64,000 nucleotides of DNA from Epiperipatus broadwayi (lineage: Eukaryota > Onychophora > Udeonychophora > Euonychophora > Peripatidae), in assembly GCA_028023455.1 (NCBI GenBank), contig JAQFVV010000348.1, positions 62,001 to 126,000 on the forward strand, read 5' to 3'. This document shows, in pieces, positions 1 through 10,404 of the stretch; within the stretch, counting starts at the first letter, position 1; each line of letters begins with the position of its first letter. Made by a program: the position numbers and the translations under genes. Under the pieces are notes generated by a model, which was given only the letters and a program-made list of their open reading frames with translations, had not been told where the DNA came from and ran no database searches.

Positions 1-349
1 GTCAGGAAGATATTTTTAAATTTTTAAAAATTTCATTTTATTATGAATTGAGGTTATGAATGAAATATGAGTGTTAGATTTGATAATTAAAATTACTTTT
101 CATAGGAATATATGATAGAAAATATCTAAGTACATGGTTGAGTTTTTTATGTATACGTGGAATTAAATGTTGAACTACTTCATCATCTAGTTTAATTATT
201 AAATGTTTTTAGAAAAATTGAGACTTTATTTGTATTTTTCTAAGTACATTTAACTATGAATAATAATATCCAAACTATCTAATATCAATTTCTTGTATTC
301 TCATTATATTTATGCCATGTGGTATAAGTTTTAGTAATCAATAGATGCA

Positions 350-502
350 CAGATAGTAGTGTTTAATAAATTCTTATTCACTGCTGCCTTATCCAAATAT
401 TTCCAGACTAGTTTTTCATTGATGAAAGCCATAACATAGAAATAAGTGCAAAGATACTTGGATAGGACACTACAGTATATGGATTTATTAAGCACTATTA
501 TC
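350..502 (-). mobile_element. Small foldback element with degenerate hammerhead-like centre
   Basis: The arms at about 350-400 and 451-502 are imperfect inverted copies. On the minus strand the centre reads ATCCAAG ... AAACTAGTCTGG ... TTTGGAT, matching the 3' half of the hammerhead at 39943-40001 (GAAAC-TA-GTC followed by the stem I strand). The outer helix ATCCAA/TTGGAT is kept and runs on into the terminal arms. The CUGAUGA part is not recognisable. It is probably a relative of the element at 39722, reduced and decayed. Confidence 0.4.
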
Positions 503-510
503 TGAAAATA

Positions 511-873
511 AACATCACATGACCACCTCCTCTTATGCTTGTGTATAACTGTTGTTAAAACAGGCAAAACTCACTATATATATTGTCACACATAGCAAGC
601 TAGAGTAATCAATGGATGCCAGAAGGCTTGTGCATAAAATCCCCATTTAGTGCCTACTCATCCAATATCCCCAGACTAGTTTCTGGCTTAAGCTAATGGG
701 CTTGGATTGAAAACATTAAAGTGTTTTCAGTTTAAGACTCATAGTTTTGTAGTTATTATCTGTCATTAATATCTAAAGCTTACACTAGATGGCATAATTG
801 TAATGAGATTAGAAGAAATTGTTATTAGATAGCAAATAAAATGTAAGCAAAGGTGTATTGATCATGTGATGTT
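511..873 (-). mobile_element. TIR element of the hammerhead-carrying family, reverse copy
   Basis: The left end AACATCACATGA and right end TGATCATGTGATGTT are inverted, and the interior matches the element at 39722-40151 in opposite orientation. Positions 659-688 on the minus strand keep the 3' half of the hammerhead with an intact GAAAC-TA-GTC core and the TGGGGATATTGGATG stem I strand. The segment with the CUGAUGA box has been lost by deletion. This copy supplies the GAAAC that is mutated in the 39722 copy. Confidence 0.6.
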
Positions 874-957
874 TTTATGATTTATTATGCAAGTTAATGT
901 TAACACAATATTTTAATTAATATTATTATTTTCTTTTAAAGAGTAGTATTATCTTTC

Positions 958-1098
958 TCTCTTCTTCAGATATAGATGGTCTGACTAATGATAGTACTAG
1001 CATAAAAATTGATCAGATGATACTTTATCCAATATATGTTATTCTGTCCTGTGACAGAATTTCTATGCTAGTATTGTCACTGGTTAAGTCAAGAGAAT
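958..1098. mobile_element. Short inverted-repeat (MITE-like) element
   Basis: AGTACTAGCATAAAAATT at about 993 pairs with AATTTCTATGCTAGTATT near 1057, and the flanks CTGACTAATGA and TCACTGGTTAAG extend the pairing. The right end resembles the tail of the tRNA-like SINE at 7006-7115. There is no coding sequence; non-autonomous by inference. Confidence 0.4.
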
Positions 1099-2414
1099 AA
1101 TACTATTCAAAACATTGTAAAATATAATTATTAAATAACTCAATGTGTGGTATAGAAATAAATAGAATAGAAATAAATAGAATAATATAAATAAAGATAT
1201 TGACTTTTGGTGTGGAGATATTACAGTAAAATATACTAATATGTGTGTTATTTCTAATTTTTGAATATAGTAGGAAGAGTATAAAAACATTTAACAATTA
1301 AATTAGATGATGGAAATAATCCAACATATAACTATAAGTAAAATATCATCACACACTTTCCGGGAAATGTATCATCTAAACTTAAAAACTTAATGCAATA
1401 TTTTTTGCGTTTGTTAAGAATTAAAGTTTAACAATCATATCATTATTTATTGATTAACTTTGAATATCATGTTTTTATTTATCAATGCACTATTTTATAT
1501 GCTTTATCATTTTGTAATAAAAAAAAATTTTCATGATTTTATTGTATCAAAACATTTAATGTAAAAAGATTTTTATTTATTTATGGTTTTTAGAAATATA
1601 AGTAAGTCAAAGATATTTCTATAAGTTACCCGTTATTTTCTATACTTACAGTTTTTTTCCATGAATTTTCCTGAAAAACAAACATTAGCTGCAAATAGTA
1701 AAAAAATGTATTTGCTTTAGATAAATGTCTATAGAGTGAATGTTTTCTTCTTTTTTGTTAACCATCTCTTTTTACAATTTTAGAAACTTAGGAGAAAATC
1801 AAATATATTTAAATGGTAGAATTCCTATTATAATGAGACTACATGCTCTTTACATTATCTTAGCTGATTATATTTAAGATTTTGAATTATTTAAAAAGAT
1901 TATGAGGAATTTAAATGTTACTAATGTGTAATGTCTACGATCATGTGACACTTTGTTCCATGATAAAAAGTGCTGCTAATTGTGAAAATCATTTCGGTGA
2001 GTCTAATATGCATTACACTATAAACAATTAAGTTAATTAAATTTCAGTATTACAATATGAGATCTGAAAGATAACACTTATTAAATTTCAATTTAATTAA
2101 TTCCAAGTATGATCAATAAATTGTTAACTTCTGTGGATTACAATCCAGTTTTGTCATTTTAGGTACTCAATTTTTTTATGAATTTCTGAGAAATAAGGTC
2201 ATTTGGTTATTTTTTAATATATAAATTGGGTACTCATTACATAGCCTAGCTTGGTTGGCAAGCCTGGCTAAATAATGAAGTACCATAAAGGGTTTATATT
2301 AGCATATATATTTATACACACATTGGAGATATCTTTTGATTTGTATATTAAAAATATAATCATCATATACACACACAAATATACTCAAGTATTTTTTTAA
2401 TTTGATATTTTTAG

Positions 2415-2490
2415 TGAATTATATTCTGCTAGATCCTGATGAAAAAAGTCGTTTAAAGATAAGTACAGTAACTAAACCGTTTATTAATAG
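2415..2490 (+). CDS. Dynein heavy chain, exon A (internal)
   Basis: This exon encodes 24 whole codons beginning NYILLDPDEKSRLKIS and ending KPFIN, plus split codons at both ends. The acceptor is TTTTTAG|TG and the donor is AG|GTAAGT. Two leading bases complete a codon from an exon outside the window, and two trailing bases (AG) join the A that opens exon B to give Arg. The joined reading FINRIIRAPVPWHSTF is uninterrupted, which supports this pair of exons. The x-NYIL-DP motif is typical of the N-terminal tail of axonemal dynein heavy chains. On its own the exon would be too short to call; the in-frame joining of all six exons is what makes the assignment. Confidence 0.75.
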
Positions 2491-3130
2491 GTAAGTGCTC
2501 TGTTTGAGAATAATTTTCTAATCTTTAGATTTGAAGTACCGACACATAGATATGTTTTTTTGAAAAACTGATTCAAATATTTTAAAATCTATAATTTTGT
2601 TTTGATGCTATCTGTGTATATGTAAAAATTACAAAATATGTCGCAATGCTTTATATGATTTAGTGCATGGCACGATTGTGGTCTAAGAGTTTAAACTTCA
2701 TCGATTGATTCCTAGTCAAGGAAAGTAAAAAAAATCTTGTGTTCAGCCTTTCAGTCTAGTGCTTAAATGTCACATGACTTTGGATATTTGTTTTTTGGTG
2801 ATGCAAAATCCAATTTATATTACAGTTTGAATAATAATAATTGTTCCTCATCATTATGAATTATAGTTAATTATTGTGATTTTTATAATTTAAAAAGTTA
2901 AGAATTTAAATTGTATAATATTTTATTATTTTAATATTGTTCAACAATATTCTTCAGTACCATCTTCATTATTTAAAAGAAAAAAAAAGTTTAAATTGCC
3001 ATTATTTTATTATAGTTGCTTTTTATCATTTAATGTTTGAAACATTAACCATTCAGTTTTGAAATTTTCTTGAATCTTTCGAAAAGGAATAGAAATTTCT
3101 ATCCCTTGTGTATAGTAAAGGTGACTAAAA

Positions 3131-3262
3131 TATATTGATAGCAGAACTTTATAAGAAGTTTGGGCTTAAAAGTGACTGCTGAGCCTATGATCAATGGACT
3201 CTGAATTCCACAATCTGCTATTTTATTCTTGCACAAACTGACTAAGGCTTCATAAATAAGCA
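3131..3262 (-). mobile_element. AATAAA-tailed SINE-like repeat, copy 1
   Basis: The minus strand carries diverged blocks of the family consensus: GCAGATTSTGGARYTCA, then CAGCAGTCACTTTTAAG, then AAACTTCTTATRAA. It aligns over its whole length with the copies at 3842, 3974, 26322, 32853 and 33284. No tRNA boxes are convincing, so the class is uncertain. Confidence 0.45.
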
Positions 3263-3841
3263 AGTGAAAACAGTGATCCAAATAACAAGTTTTAATATTC
3301 AGTTTGTTATTTAATGAGATGTAGTGTAAATTTCATATTTAAAGGCTAAAAGTTCAAGTGATCAGGAAATATCTTATATAAAGTTTGTATTTAACAAAAA
3401 TATTTGTATAATGAATAAAAATTCAATGAAATCTTTACTTATCATTCCCGCATGTTATTTTCCCATAACTTTCTTTTTTTTTGATTCCAAAATCAGATAA
3501 ATAATAGAAATGTCTCATTTTTATTTGTTGTCCATGTTTAACATTTATTTTCTTGATCCACAGAAAAATGGAAGTTAAAATTTTTCATTATATCTTGGAG
3601 ATTAAAGTTACATCTGCAATAAACATTCAACTTATCCTACCAAGAAATGTTATTTAATAAATTAGGAATTTCTAAATATTTCATTGAAAAATTCAATGAA
3701 AATAAGAAATGAGGATAGGGAAATAAATAAATCAAGGTGATCAAGACAACTTTAATGTGTAAAAGAATTCTAAAAACAGCCATCATAAAAATTCAGTTTG
3801 AACAAAACCCAAACTATAACAAATACCCAGCATTGCACTGC

Positions 3842-3962
3842 TTGGTACAGTAGTAGAATGGTAGATTCTGGAGCTCATGCTTCTGGATTGTCACTCAATT
3901 CTGTCTCTTCTGGTGCTTGAATTGCCTATAAACTTCCAAGAAATAAAAGATTTGACTATTTT
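3842..3962 (+). mobile_element. AATAAA-tailed SINE-like repeat, copy 2
   Basis: This copy reads TTGGTACAGTAGTAGAATGG, then a GGAGCTCATGCTTCTGGATT block, then TCTTCTGGTGCTTGAATT, and ends CCAAGAAATAAAAGATTTGA. It lies directly before another copy in the same orientation (3974), which suggests a dimeric or nested insertion. Confidence 0.6.
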
Positions 3963-3973
3963 TTAACCCTATT

Positions 3974-4099
3974 TAGTTTGATGCAGTAATGGAATGATAG
4001 ATTCAAGAACTTGAGCCCCTGGAATTGTAGCCTACCTCTGCCACTTCCAGTGCTTGAAATTTTTATGAACTCATGTGTAATAAACTATTCAATTATTGA
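3974..4099 (+). mobile_element. AATAAA-tailed SINE-like repeat, copy 3
   Basis: It opens AGTTTGATGCAGTAATGG, contains CTTCCAGTGCTTGAAAT, and ends GTGTAATAAACTATTCAATT. It shares every block with copy 2, twelve bases upstream, at clear sequence divergence, so the two are separate insertions or an old tandem. Confidence 0.6.
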
Positions 4100-4200
4100 G
4101 TATTGGTTGCTTGAGATGGAGTGAAGAATGAATATCGACTGAAAAATCCTAAGTTCAAATCCTTCTACTTACATATATAAAAAATTGTCAGTATAAGCAA
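4100..4200 (+). mobile_element. Possible tRNA-derived SINE fragment
   Basis: TTGGTTGCTTGAGATGG resembles a pol III A box, and AAGTTCAAATCCTT about 45 bases later resembles a B box (GGTTCAAATCC). An ACATATATAAAA tail follows. Only one copy is seen, so this rests on the box spacing alone. Confidence 0.3.
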
Positions 4201-4860
4201 ATTACATATTAGTTTTTTAAAATAATTATTCAAAAATTATTATTTTAAGCTTTTAAAAACTAGTCTGACAATAATTATTATTAAACATCCATGTTGTAAT
4301 TATGCATCATTATATTATTTCATCCATTTTGTTATGAATTTTTTCAGTTAAATAATTTTTTTTTGTATGCAAACAAATTATTATATAGCAGTTTAAATAA
4401 ATACTCATATTTTAATACCTTTTTCACATTGCATTATTCTTCACTTGACAAACCTTCTTACAGTTTTCTTCAGAGTTGTAACATATAAATAGATATGAAC
4501 ACAAACATACACAATATATACTTGCAAATGTTGTTTTCATATATATTTATAAGTCATAGTTCTGAAGAAAGCTGTAAGAAAGTTAGCCAAGAATAAATTA
4601 TTGGATTGCAAAAAGTGTCTTTATTTAATTATTATATAAAAATTAATCAATGCATAAAGAAACAAAGTGAAAGATGAATTAAAATACTTCACAAGTAAAT
4701 TATTAAAGTGATAGGGAATATTTTTGGTACATTTTATTTAACATATTGTTATGTATTGTTATTTGTGCAAGATTAATTTATATAATTTGATTGTAATAAA
4801 TTTGGCAATACTAATTGAATCTTTTGAACTATTTATATTAAAGGTTAAGTAAATGTTGAA

Positions 4861-4990
4861 TAAACAGGCAAAACTTATTATACGTATTGCCACTCAGTGC
4901 AAGCCAGAGTAATCAATATGTATAGTGAGTTTTGTCTGTTTTAATAACAGTTAAGAGTAAAGCATAAGAAATAGTGATCATGTGATGTTT
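4861..4990. mobile_element. TIR-only copy of the hammerhead-element family
   Basis: AAACAGGCAAAACT and GCCACTCAGTGCAAGCCAGA match the left TIR of the element at 39722. They are followed at once by the inverse arm ending GTGATCATGTGATGTTT. The whole interior with the hammerhead is missing and the outer left end is truncated, leaving a short hairpin-like derivative. Confidence 0.6.
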
Positions 4991-5939
4991 ATTGGCTTAA
5001 ATGTTGAATACTGAATTAGCAATGAAACAGTGATGGTATTTGGTTATTGATTGTATTTGTTATCTCCTTGAAGCAATATCTATATAATAAATATTATTAC
5101 TTTAGGATTAATAAATGCTTAATGTTTTTAAAAATATAAATTATAATAAATCATTAATTCCATATAAATACTAAAGAAAAAATTGCTAACTTCTAATTGT
5201 CTGCATTTCATCTTACTTTCTAGTTAAGATTGGTTTGATAATTATTTATTATCCTATTTTGAATGGCTAACAGAATTGCCTACAGTTACTTACTTGATAG
5301 AAAAATCTTAAAACTGGTTGGAATCTAAAAAAAAAATCTAATTTGACAGAGCCCAGATCATAGTTATGGTAAATTGGCACAATAACCATCCCATATTTAC
5401 ACATATGATGTACATATAATTGCCATATAAAGTATATCCATTTACTAAATTCTTTTCTGTGACAAGTTTATTTTTAATTATGTAATGGGATTAATGATTA
5501 TCAGATTGTTTTCTTCGGATGATATTACTTTATAATGTTATTGGTGATAAAATATTTGAATATCTAATTATATGTTCGGTGGTTTAATTGTTAAATCTTT
5601 TTAGAAAAGTTCAAACTTTTTATTTGAATTTCTTCAAGTACATATAAATGTTAGTAATGTCACATGTGTTAGTATATTCAATATTTTGAGTAGTAGTATG
5701 TTCCTCTCTTCTTCAGTTATTGTTAACTGCTCATTAGCAGTACTATTATAGTTCTTGAATTGCGATCTTTAGATTCTTAAATAATGAATTTAAGGTTATT
5801 CTCTAATCAATTAGGTTATTTGACAAAAGCAACAGTTATCATAAATTTTGTATATTTCACCTTCTGCTTCTTTTTAAAGACAAAATTAATGACTGTTTTT
5901 TAAACATGATGGAAATAACAATAAAACCATTCAAATCAT

Positions 5940-6200
5940 TGTGTTTTCATCATAATTCACCTTACCATCAAATAATTAACTAGTCAAGATCTTGTCTTAT
6001 CTAAATCAGATTGAACATTCATCACCTTTAACTAATGTATATACAAATAGATAGCACATAGCTAATGGAAACAACTGGCCAATGGACAATGATGCTCGCT
6101 GAATCCAAATGCTTTCATTAAGAATTGGGATCTGGCAATAAATAGTCGAGCCTTTTGAAGTTAGAGACTGAAAACTACTGTCACATAATTCTTCAGCCAA
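5940..6200 (+). repeat. Dispersed repeat shared with 55640-55990
   Basis: Shared blocks in the same order include AGATCTTG, CAGATTGARCAYTCAT, CAATGATGCTC, GATCTGRCAATAAATAGTC and GAGCC/CAGCC-TTTT. Both copies contain AATAAA near their downstream part. This could be a terminal repeat of a retroelement or a non-autonomous element; no coding capacity or clear ends are seen. Confidence 0.5.
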
Positions 6201-6560
6201 TGATTGTCACATAGGTGAATGGCAGTTTATACAGCCTCAAGAGAACTACTGTCACAGAGCTGAAAGGCAGAATATATGTTCTCCATACATGTTCTGAGAG
6301 AACTACTGTCATGGAGTTGAAAGACACAATCTACATTCTCCAGACAATAGCTGAGAACTACTGCCATATAGCTGAATTGCTGTGTACACATTCTCCAGTT
6401 AAAAACTATCACATAGCTGAGTAGCAGTCTATACAACTTCCAGTGAAACACTGTCACAAGCTGACAGGCAGGATTCACATTCTCCATGCACCTTCTAAAG
6501 AGAACTCCTGACACAGAGCTGAAAAACAAAATCTATAATTCTCCAGACATTAGTTGTCAA
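6198..6560 (+). repeat. Minisatellite, about seven degenerate units of 43-58 bp
   Basis: Units begin near 6240, 6297, 6354, 6403, 6446 and 6499. Each has the pattern GAGAACTACTGTCAC, then AGCTGAAAGGCA, then ACATTCTCCAG. Unit length and sequence vary, so the array is old. The short open frames over this stretch, on both strands, only reflect the repeat. It starts where the dispersed repeat at 5940-6200 ends. Confidence 0.75.
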
Positions 6561-7005
6561 AGCAAAATGGTTGTTGCAATGTCACCATTTTCACAAGGCT
6601 GGCTGTCACACAACAGCTGTAAGTGGGAGGTAAAATCTGTAAGGGCATGTGAAGTCCTCTCTATAGTTCACCCTAGATTGATGATTTTTTCAATGGTAGC
6701 AGGCAGAGTATAGTCATTGTAAACATAATGTAAATATGAAAGTGTTTATTTATTTTCATATTTTATTATTAAATATAATATAAAACGTATTTACACACGT
6801 TTGTGTTTATATAAAGATTCAGTATAAACATTACAGTTTTGTATATGCTATTACTAATAATTGAATGTATTTGAAAAATTTAAATAGCTTAAATTTTTAT
6901 AAAAGCATTTAACACTTAATCCTAGATAATGGAAGTAGTCCAATATAATTACAAGTAAAATGCCATATTATAAAAATTTCAGCCAAGTATCTTTCATTAT
7001 TTGTT

Positions 7006-7115
7006 AGGATGGCTCAGTTGGTTAGAGAGTTATTTTAAAATTTAATACTCAAGAATCTAAGGGTACAGGTTTGAATCCCATGTTAGTACTGTCATTGGTC
7101 AGGTCAGCAACATTA
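7006..7115 (+). mobile_element. tRNA-derived SINE
   Basis: GGATGGCTCAGTTGGTTAGA is a good tRNA 5' end with A box, and GGTTTGAATCCCA about 45 bases later is a good B box. A non-tRNA tail GTTAGTACTGTCATTGG follows, which recurs in diverged form near 1068-1098. The acceptor stem and anticodon arm are not closed, so it is not a functional tRNA gene. Confidence 0.55.
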
Positions 7116-8029
7116 TCTTTCATTATGTATTTCCAATTTATTTATTCTCATTTATTAATAAAAGTTTATAGTCTTTTTTTAAAAAAATTAATCAGAATTG
7201 ATATCATAATAAATATTTAATCTTTTGCTATAAGAGTTTTAGATTTTGATTTTTTTTTTTTAACTGATTGACTTTTAATGGTACTGAAATCCATCTAGTA
7301 TTTTGAGAAAGATTTTTTCATGAAAGCCTGAAAATTCTTAAAATGCAAATTCTTTTTTTTAAAAAAACAACAACAAAACAAAACAAAACAGTTTTTAGAA
7401 AAAACCAAGCTTTATTTGAATTTTCAAGTACACTGAAATGTTAGTAATAACAAATATGTAGAACATTGTTTGTTTGGGTGTTTCGGAGATTCATTAATTC
7501 ATTTTTGTATAGTTTGTGTTTATGCATTTTCAGAGTATTTGATATGTTGATTTCAAATAATTCCAGAATCCTCAGCAAATTGATTTTGTATCAAAGAACT
7601 TGTGGAAACATCTTTGGATATGAGATGAAAAACAGATTATAATCATTGGATACTACAAGTTATTGATTTTAAGATAGCTGATGGCTGACTAAACACAATA
7701 AGGTTATCTTTTATATCTACCTAAACAGTTTTGAATCTAATATATTAGGGGCAGTTAATCTGCTTTTATTTTGACTAAACTAAAATTTAGGAAATTTTTA
7801 AAATTATCTTTGCTGGTCTAATATTTAATTCACAGATTATTGGATTATTGTTTTTTCTTAGCGTATTGAAACTGCTTGAGGGTATAATTTCTATGTAAAC
7901 AAACATAATTATAATGTTATTGGGCCATTGTTCTTTTTTTTCTTTCAACTTTACACTGCTTTTTTTGATTAACAATCAAATCATAAATAATGAAATTTAT
8001 ATAAAAGAAATAAAAAATGAATTGGATAA

Positions 8030-8270
8030 ACTTTTTTTTTTATTAATTTTTATTTTTCTAAAATGAAATTTTGTAATTTTAACAAGAATAAAAACAATAT
8101 CATGGCGACCCAAATCAAATTTTAGTATGAAGAAAAATAAGTAATTTCTCCAAAACAAAAACATTGTGGCCACGCAAATAAAATTGCTAATTTTAACAAG
8201 AATAAAAAGAAATAATTTCCCCCAAACAACATTGTAACCACACAAATGAATTTATTCAAACAACATCATG
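8030..8270 (+). repeat. Imperfect tandem repeat, about 80-bp period
   Basis: The blocks TTTTAACAAGAATAAAAA, TTTCYCCAAAACAA and ACATTGTGGCCACGCAAAT recur about three times with changes. The sequence is C-rich on one strand compared with its surroundings. It directly precedes the hairpin cluster at 8277-8700 and may belong to the same insertion. Confidence 0.55.
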
Positions 8271-8276
8271 GCCAAA

Positions 8277-8700
8277 AATAAAGTCGGTATTTTTGATTGG
8301 TCTCGCGATTTATCTCACGCAAACCCTCACAAAATACCGTAATGAAATTTAAAATGGGATTGTTCGTGGAACAAACATCCTACTTCTGTGCTGATAAATA
8401 CCTGTATCTGAAATGTTAATAATGGGATGTTCGTATAAACTGTGGCAGAATAATATGTCCTATTTCTGTGCTGTAGTATAGAAATACAAAGTTCGCCATA
8501 AGTGGCGGCATCCTCTGCGGCATAGAATAAACATCCTATTTCTGCCGCAGACAAGGAAATAGACTATTTCTATGCTTAATCATTGGGATAGAATGTTATA
8601 TAGCAGCGCAGCCACTTAAACGGCTTATTTCTGTGCATTTGCATAGAAATTACGCCCTCAAGCGGTTTTAACATGCTAAAAGAAAACAATCGGATTATTT
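8277..8700. repeat. Cluster of short hairpins built on ATTTCTGTGC / GCATAGAAAT
   Basis: The motif CCTATTTCTGTGC or a close variant appears at least five times between 8390 and 8640. Several copies are followed by an inverse copy, for example TATTTCTGTGC ... GTATAGAAATA near 8460 and ATTTCTGTGC ... GCATAGAAAT near 8628. The stretch is richer in G+C and CpG than its surroundings. Origin unknown; it may be a non-autonomous DNA element. Confidence 0.5.
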
Positions 8701-9027
8701 TAATTGGTTTTCATTGAGAGTTTTTTTTTTTTTTGTATACACTAATAAATTATTTTTTAAAGGTAAAAAAGTATATATCATGTATCGAATTACATACTTT
8801 GTGTTTAAATAACATAATTGTATTTTTGTTTTAGTGAAATGATTGTATTTCTTTTTATTTCATTTATAAAAATATTTTCCTGTTTTTTCCTCCTTAAAAA
8901 AAAAAAAAGAAATGACAGCCGTTTTTTTTTTTTTTTTAAAAAAAATCAAAGTTTATATATAAATGTTAATAAAAAGCTTTATAATAATTTTTTTTATATG
9001 TTTTCCGTTAAAGATCATATATGTTTT

Positions 9028-9118
9028 GACAAGCATTGTGACCGAATGCTTAGCATAGCTGCCTTACAAGCAGTTGTCTCGGGGTTCGTTTCCTGGCCGA
9101 CGCTTTGATATATATACA
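9028..9118 (+). mobile_element. tRNA-Gly-derived SINE with target-site duplication
   Basis: The body at 9033-9103 is a diverged tRNA-Gly(TCC) sequence: A-box region TGACCGAATGCTTAGCATAG, anticodon arm CTGCCTTACAAGCAG, and B box GGGGTTCGTTTCCTGG. It is preceded by TTTGACAAG and followed by TTTGATATATATAC, the same flanks as the copy at 31120. The 18-base sequence AAAGATCATATATGTTTT stands on both sides (from about 9010 and 9119) as a target-site duplication. The anticodon position reads TAC instead of TCC, so this is a retroposed copy, not a working tRNA gene. Confidence 0.8.
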
Positions 9119-9945
9119 AAAGATCATATATGTTTTCTTTCACTTATTCTTAAATGTAGGCCATTTAATTTGGATAAGAATAAAATATAAGCATAATTTT
9201 TAGAAATGAATAATGCGCGTACTATAAGAAAATTTGTGAATATTTTAAAATGATCAGACAAAGTAAATAAAAGTGAAATTAACATCAATACATTCTTATA
9301 TTATGAAGCCCCTTATTCAATATTTTTTTTCACTAGCTAATTATAGTTTTACTGTTAGATGATAGCCAATAATTAAACAAAATTCTGAAAATAACAACGA
9401 TGACCACAAAAATTGCTGAATGGAAAATAAAGTGTACAGACTTTCACTAAACTACTACAGTATATATAAGTGCTTTAACACGCCGAAGAAGAAACTGTCA
9501 GTAGTATCAAAAACAATTAAATTAAATTAATCTAGGCCTTGTACTTTCGAGGTTTTCCTCATATTCATGGCCAAAATAGGTTATAAATCAAGTCTCACCA
9601 TATTAATATGAGTTCATTTCTGTGGGGAAGATTTTTTTTATAGCTAAGAATTATAATATTCACTTGATCCACATTCTGTGGACTTCTACCTGATATTCTC
9701 CCAAATTTGTTTTTTTTTTAACATTAAACTTTCATTACAGCATACAATATGAAATAAAAGTTGGTATTCAGTATTGTTTGACACATGCACAAATTCCTGG
9801 AATCTGTTCCCAATCAATAATATATAGTTGTGTTTTTGCCCTTGTAGACATACATACATATAAATACATTATAATAATTTCAACAAGTCTATAATAAACA
9901 AGGAATATACCTAAATAATATTTATATATCAAACCCTAATAGAGT

Positions 9946-10114
9946 CATTTAACAAATTTGTAAATAATGCCCCCCCCCTTTAATATCAATGCTAATTTAT
10001 TAAACAAAAAGTGATATCATTTGGTAATTGAATATTTTTTTGACTAATTAATAAATTAGCATTGATATTAAGAAACTGGAAATTATTTAAAAGTTTATTA
10101 AATGGCTCTATTAG
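9946..10114. mobile_element. Foldback (MITE-like) element with C run
   Basis: TTAATATCAATGCTAATTTA near 9981 has an exact inverse partner ending at about 10072. Outer arms CTAATAGAGTCATTTAA and TTAAATGGCTCTATTAG close the structure. A run of nine C interrupts the left arm at about 9970. No coding sequence. Confidence 0.65.
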
Positions 10115-10284
10115 AGTCTGACATGAGTTATTATTATTATTTAGGCAACAGAATTAGTTACAAAATGATATAGATTTAATTGATCCATTTCAGAATAAAA
10201 GCTTTATTAAGATTGCTTAAACATTAATTTAGAACTTTTTTGTTAATATTATATTTCTTAAGTCTTAATTTTTTTTTTTTTTAG

Positions 10285-10404
10285 AATTATTAGGGCTCCT
10301 GTGCCATGGCATTCAACTTTTCTGTCAGCCAAAAATTGGTTAAAGGAAAACTTATTTTTTTTAAGTTCTATGATAAGGCAGTTGGATAAAGTCTGGTTTG
10401 AAAA
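10285..10404 (+). CDS. Dynein heavy chain, exon B
   Basis: One base (A) completes the Arg codon from exon A, then 39 codons follow: IIRAPVPWHSTFLSAKNWLK, then ENLFFLSSMIRQLDKVWFE, then two bases (AA) that complete Lys with the first base of exon C. The APVPWH and NFF/NLFF-like pattern is typical of the N-terminal tail of inner-arm dynein heavy chains. The acceptor follows a 16-T pyrimidine tract (TTTAG|A) and the donor is GAAAA|GTAAGA. Its frame matches both neighbours. Confidence 0.85.

Larger units (their letters stand above)
1..2414 (+). other. Intron upstream of first visible dynein exon (partial)
   Basis: The exon at 2415 begins with the last two bases of a split codon, so the bases before it belong to an intron whose 5' end lies outside the window. 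The first kilobase holds three inverted-repeat elements (350-502, 511-873, 958-1098). From about 1100 to 2400 I see only AT-rich sequence with no recognisable coding motif, RNA gene or repeat family. Confidence 0.7.
2491..10284 (+). other. Dynein intron A-B (7.8 kb, phase 2)
   Basis: Bounded by GTAAGT and a long T tract ending TTTAG. It contains three copies of the AATAAA-tailed SINE family (3131, 3842, 3974), tRNA-like SINEs at 4100 and 7006, a short TIR copy (4861), a repeat shared with 55.6 kb (5940), a minisatellite (6198), a tandem repeat (8030), a hairpin cluster (8277), a tRNA-Gly SINE (9028) and a foldback (9946). The remaining stretches, such as 2491-3100, 4200-4860, 5000-5900 and 9140-9940, show nothing but AT-rich sequence. 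Confidence 0.75.

Noticed and set aside
6215-6713. Overlapping frames on both strands with repeated segments
   Set aside because: The repetition is in the DNA (minisatellite at 6198-6560), unit lengths are not multiples of three, and neither strand has a domain signature.
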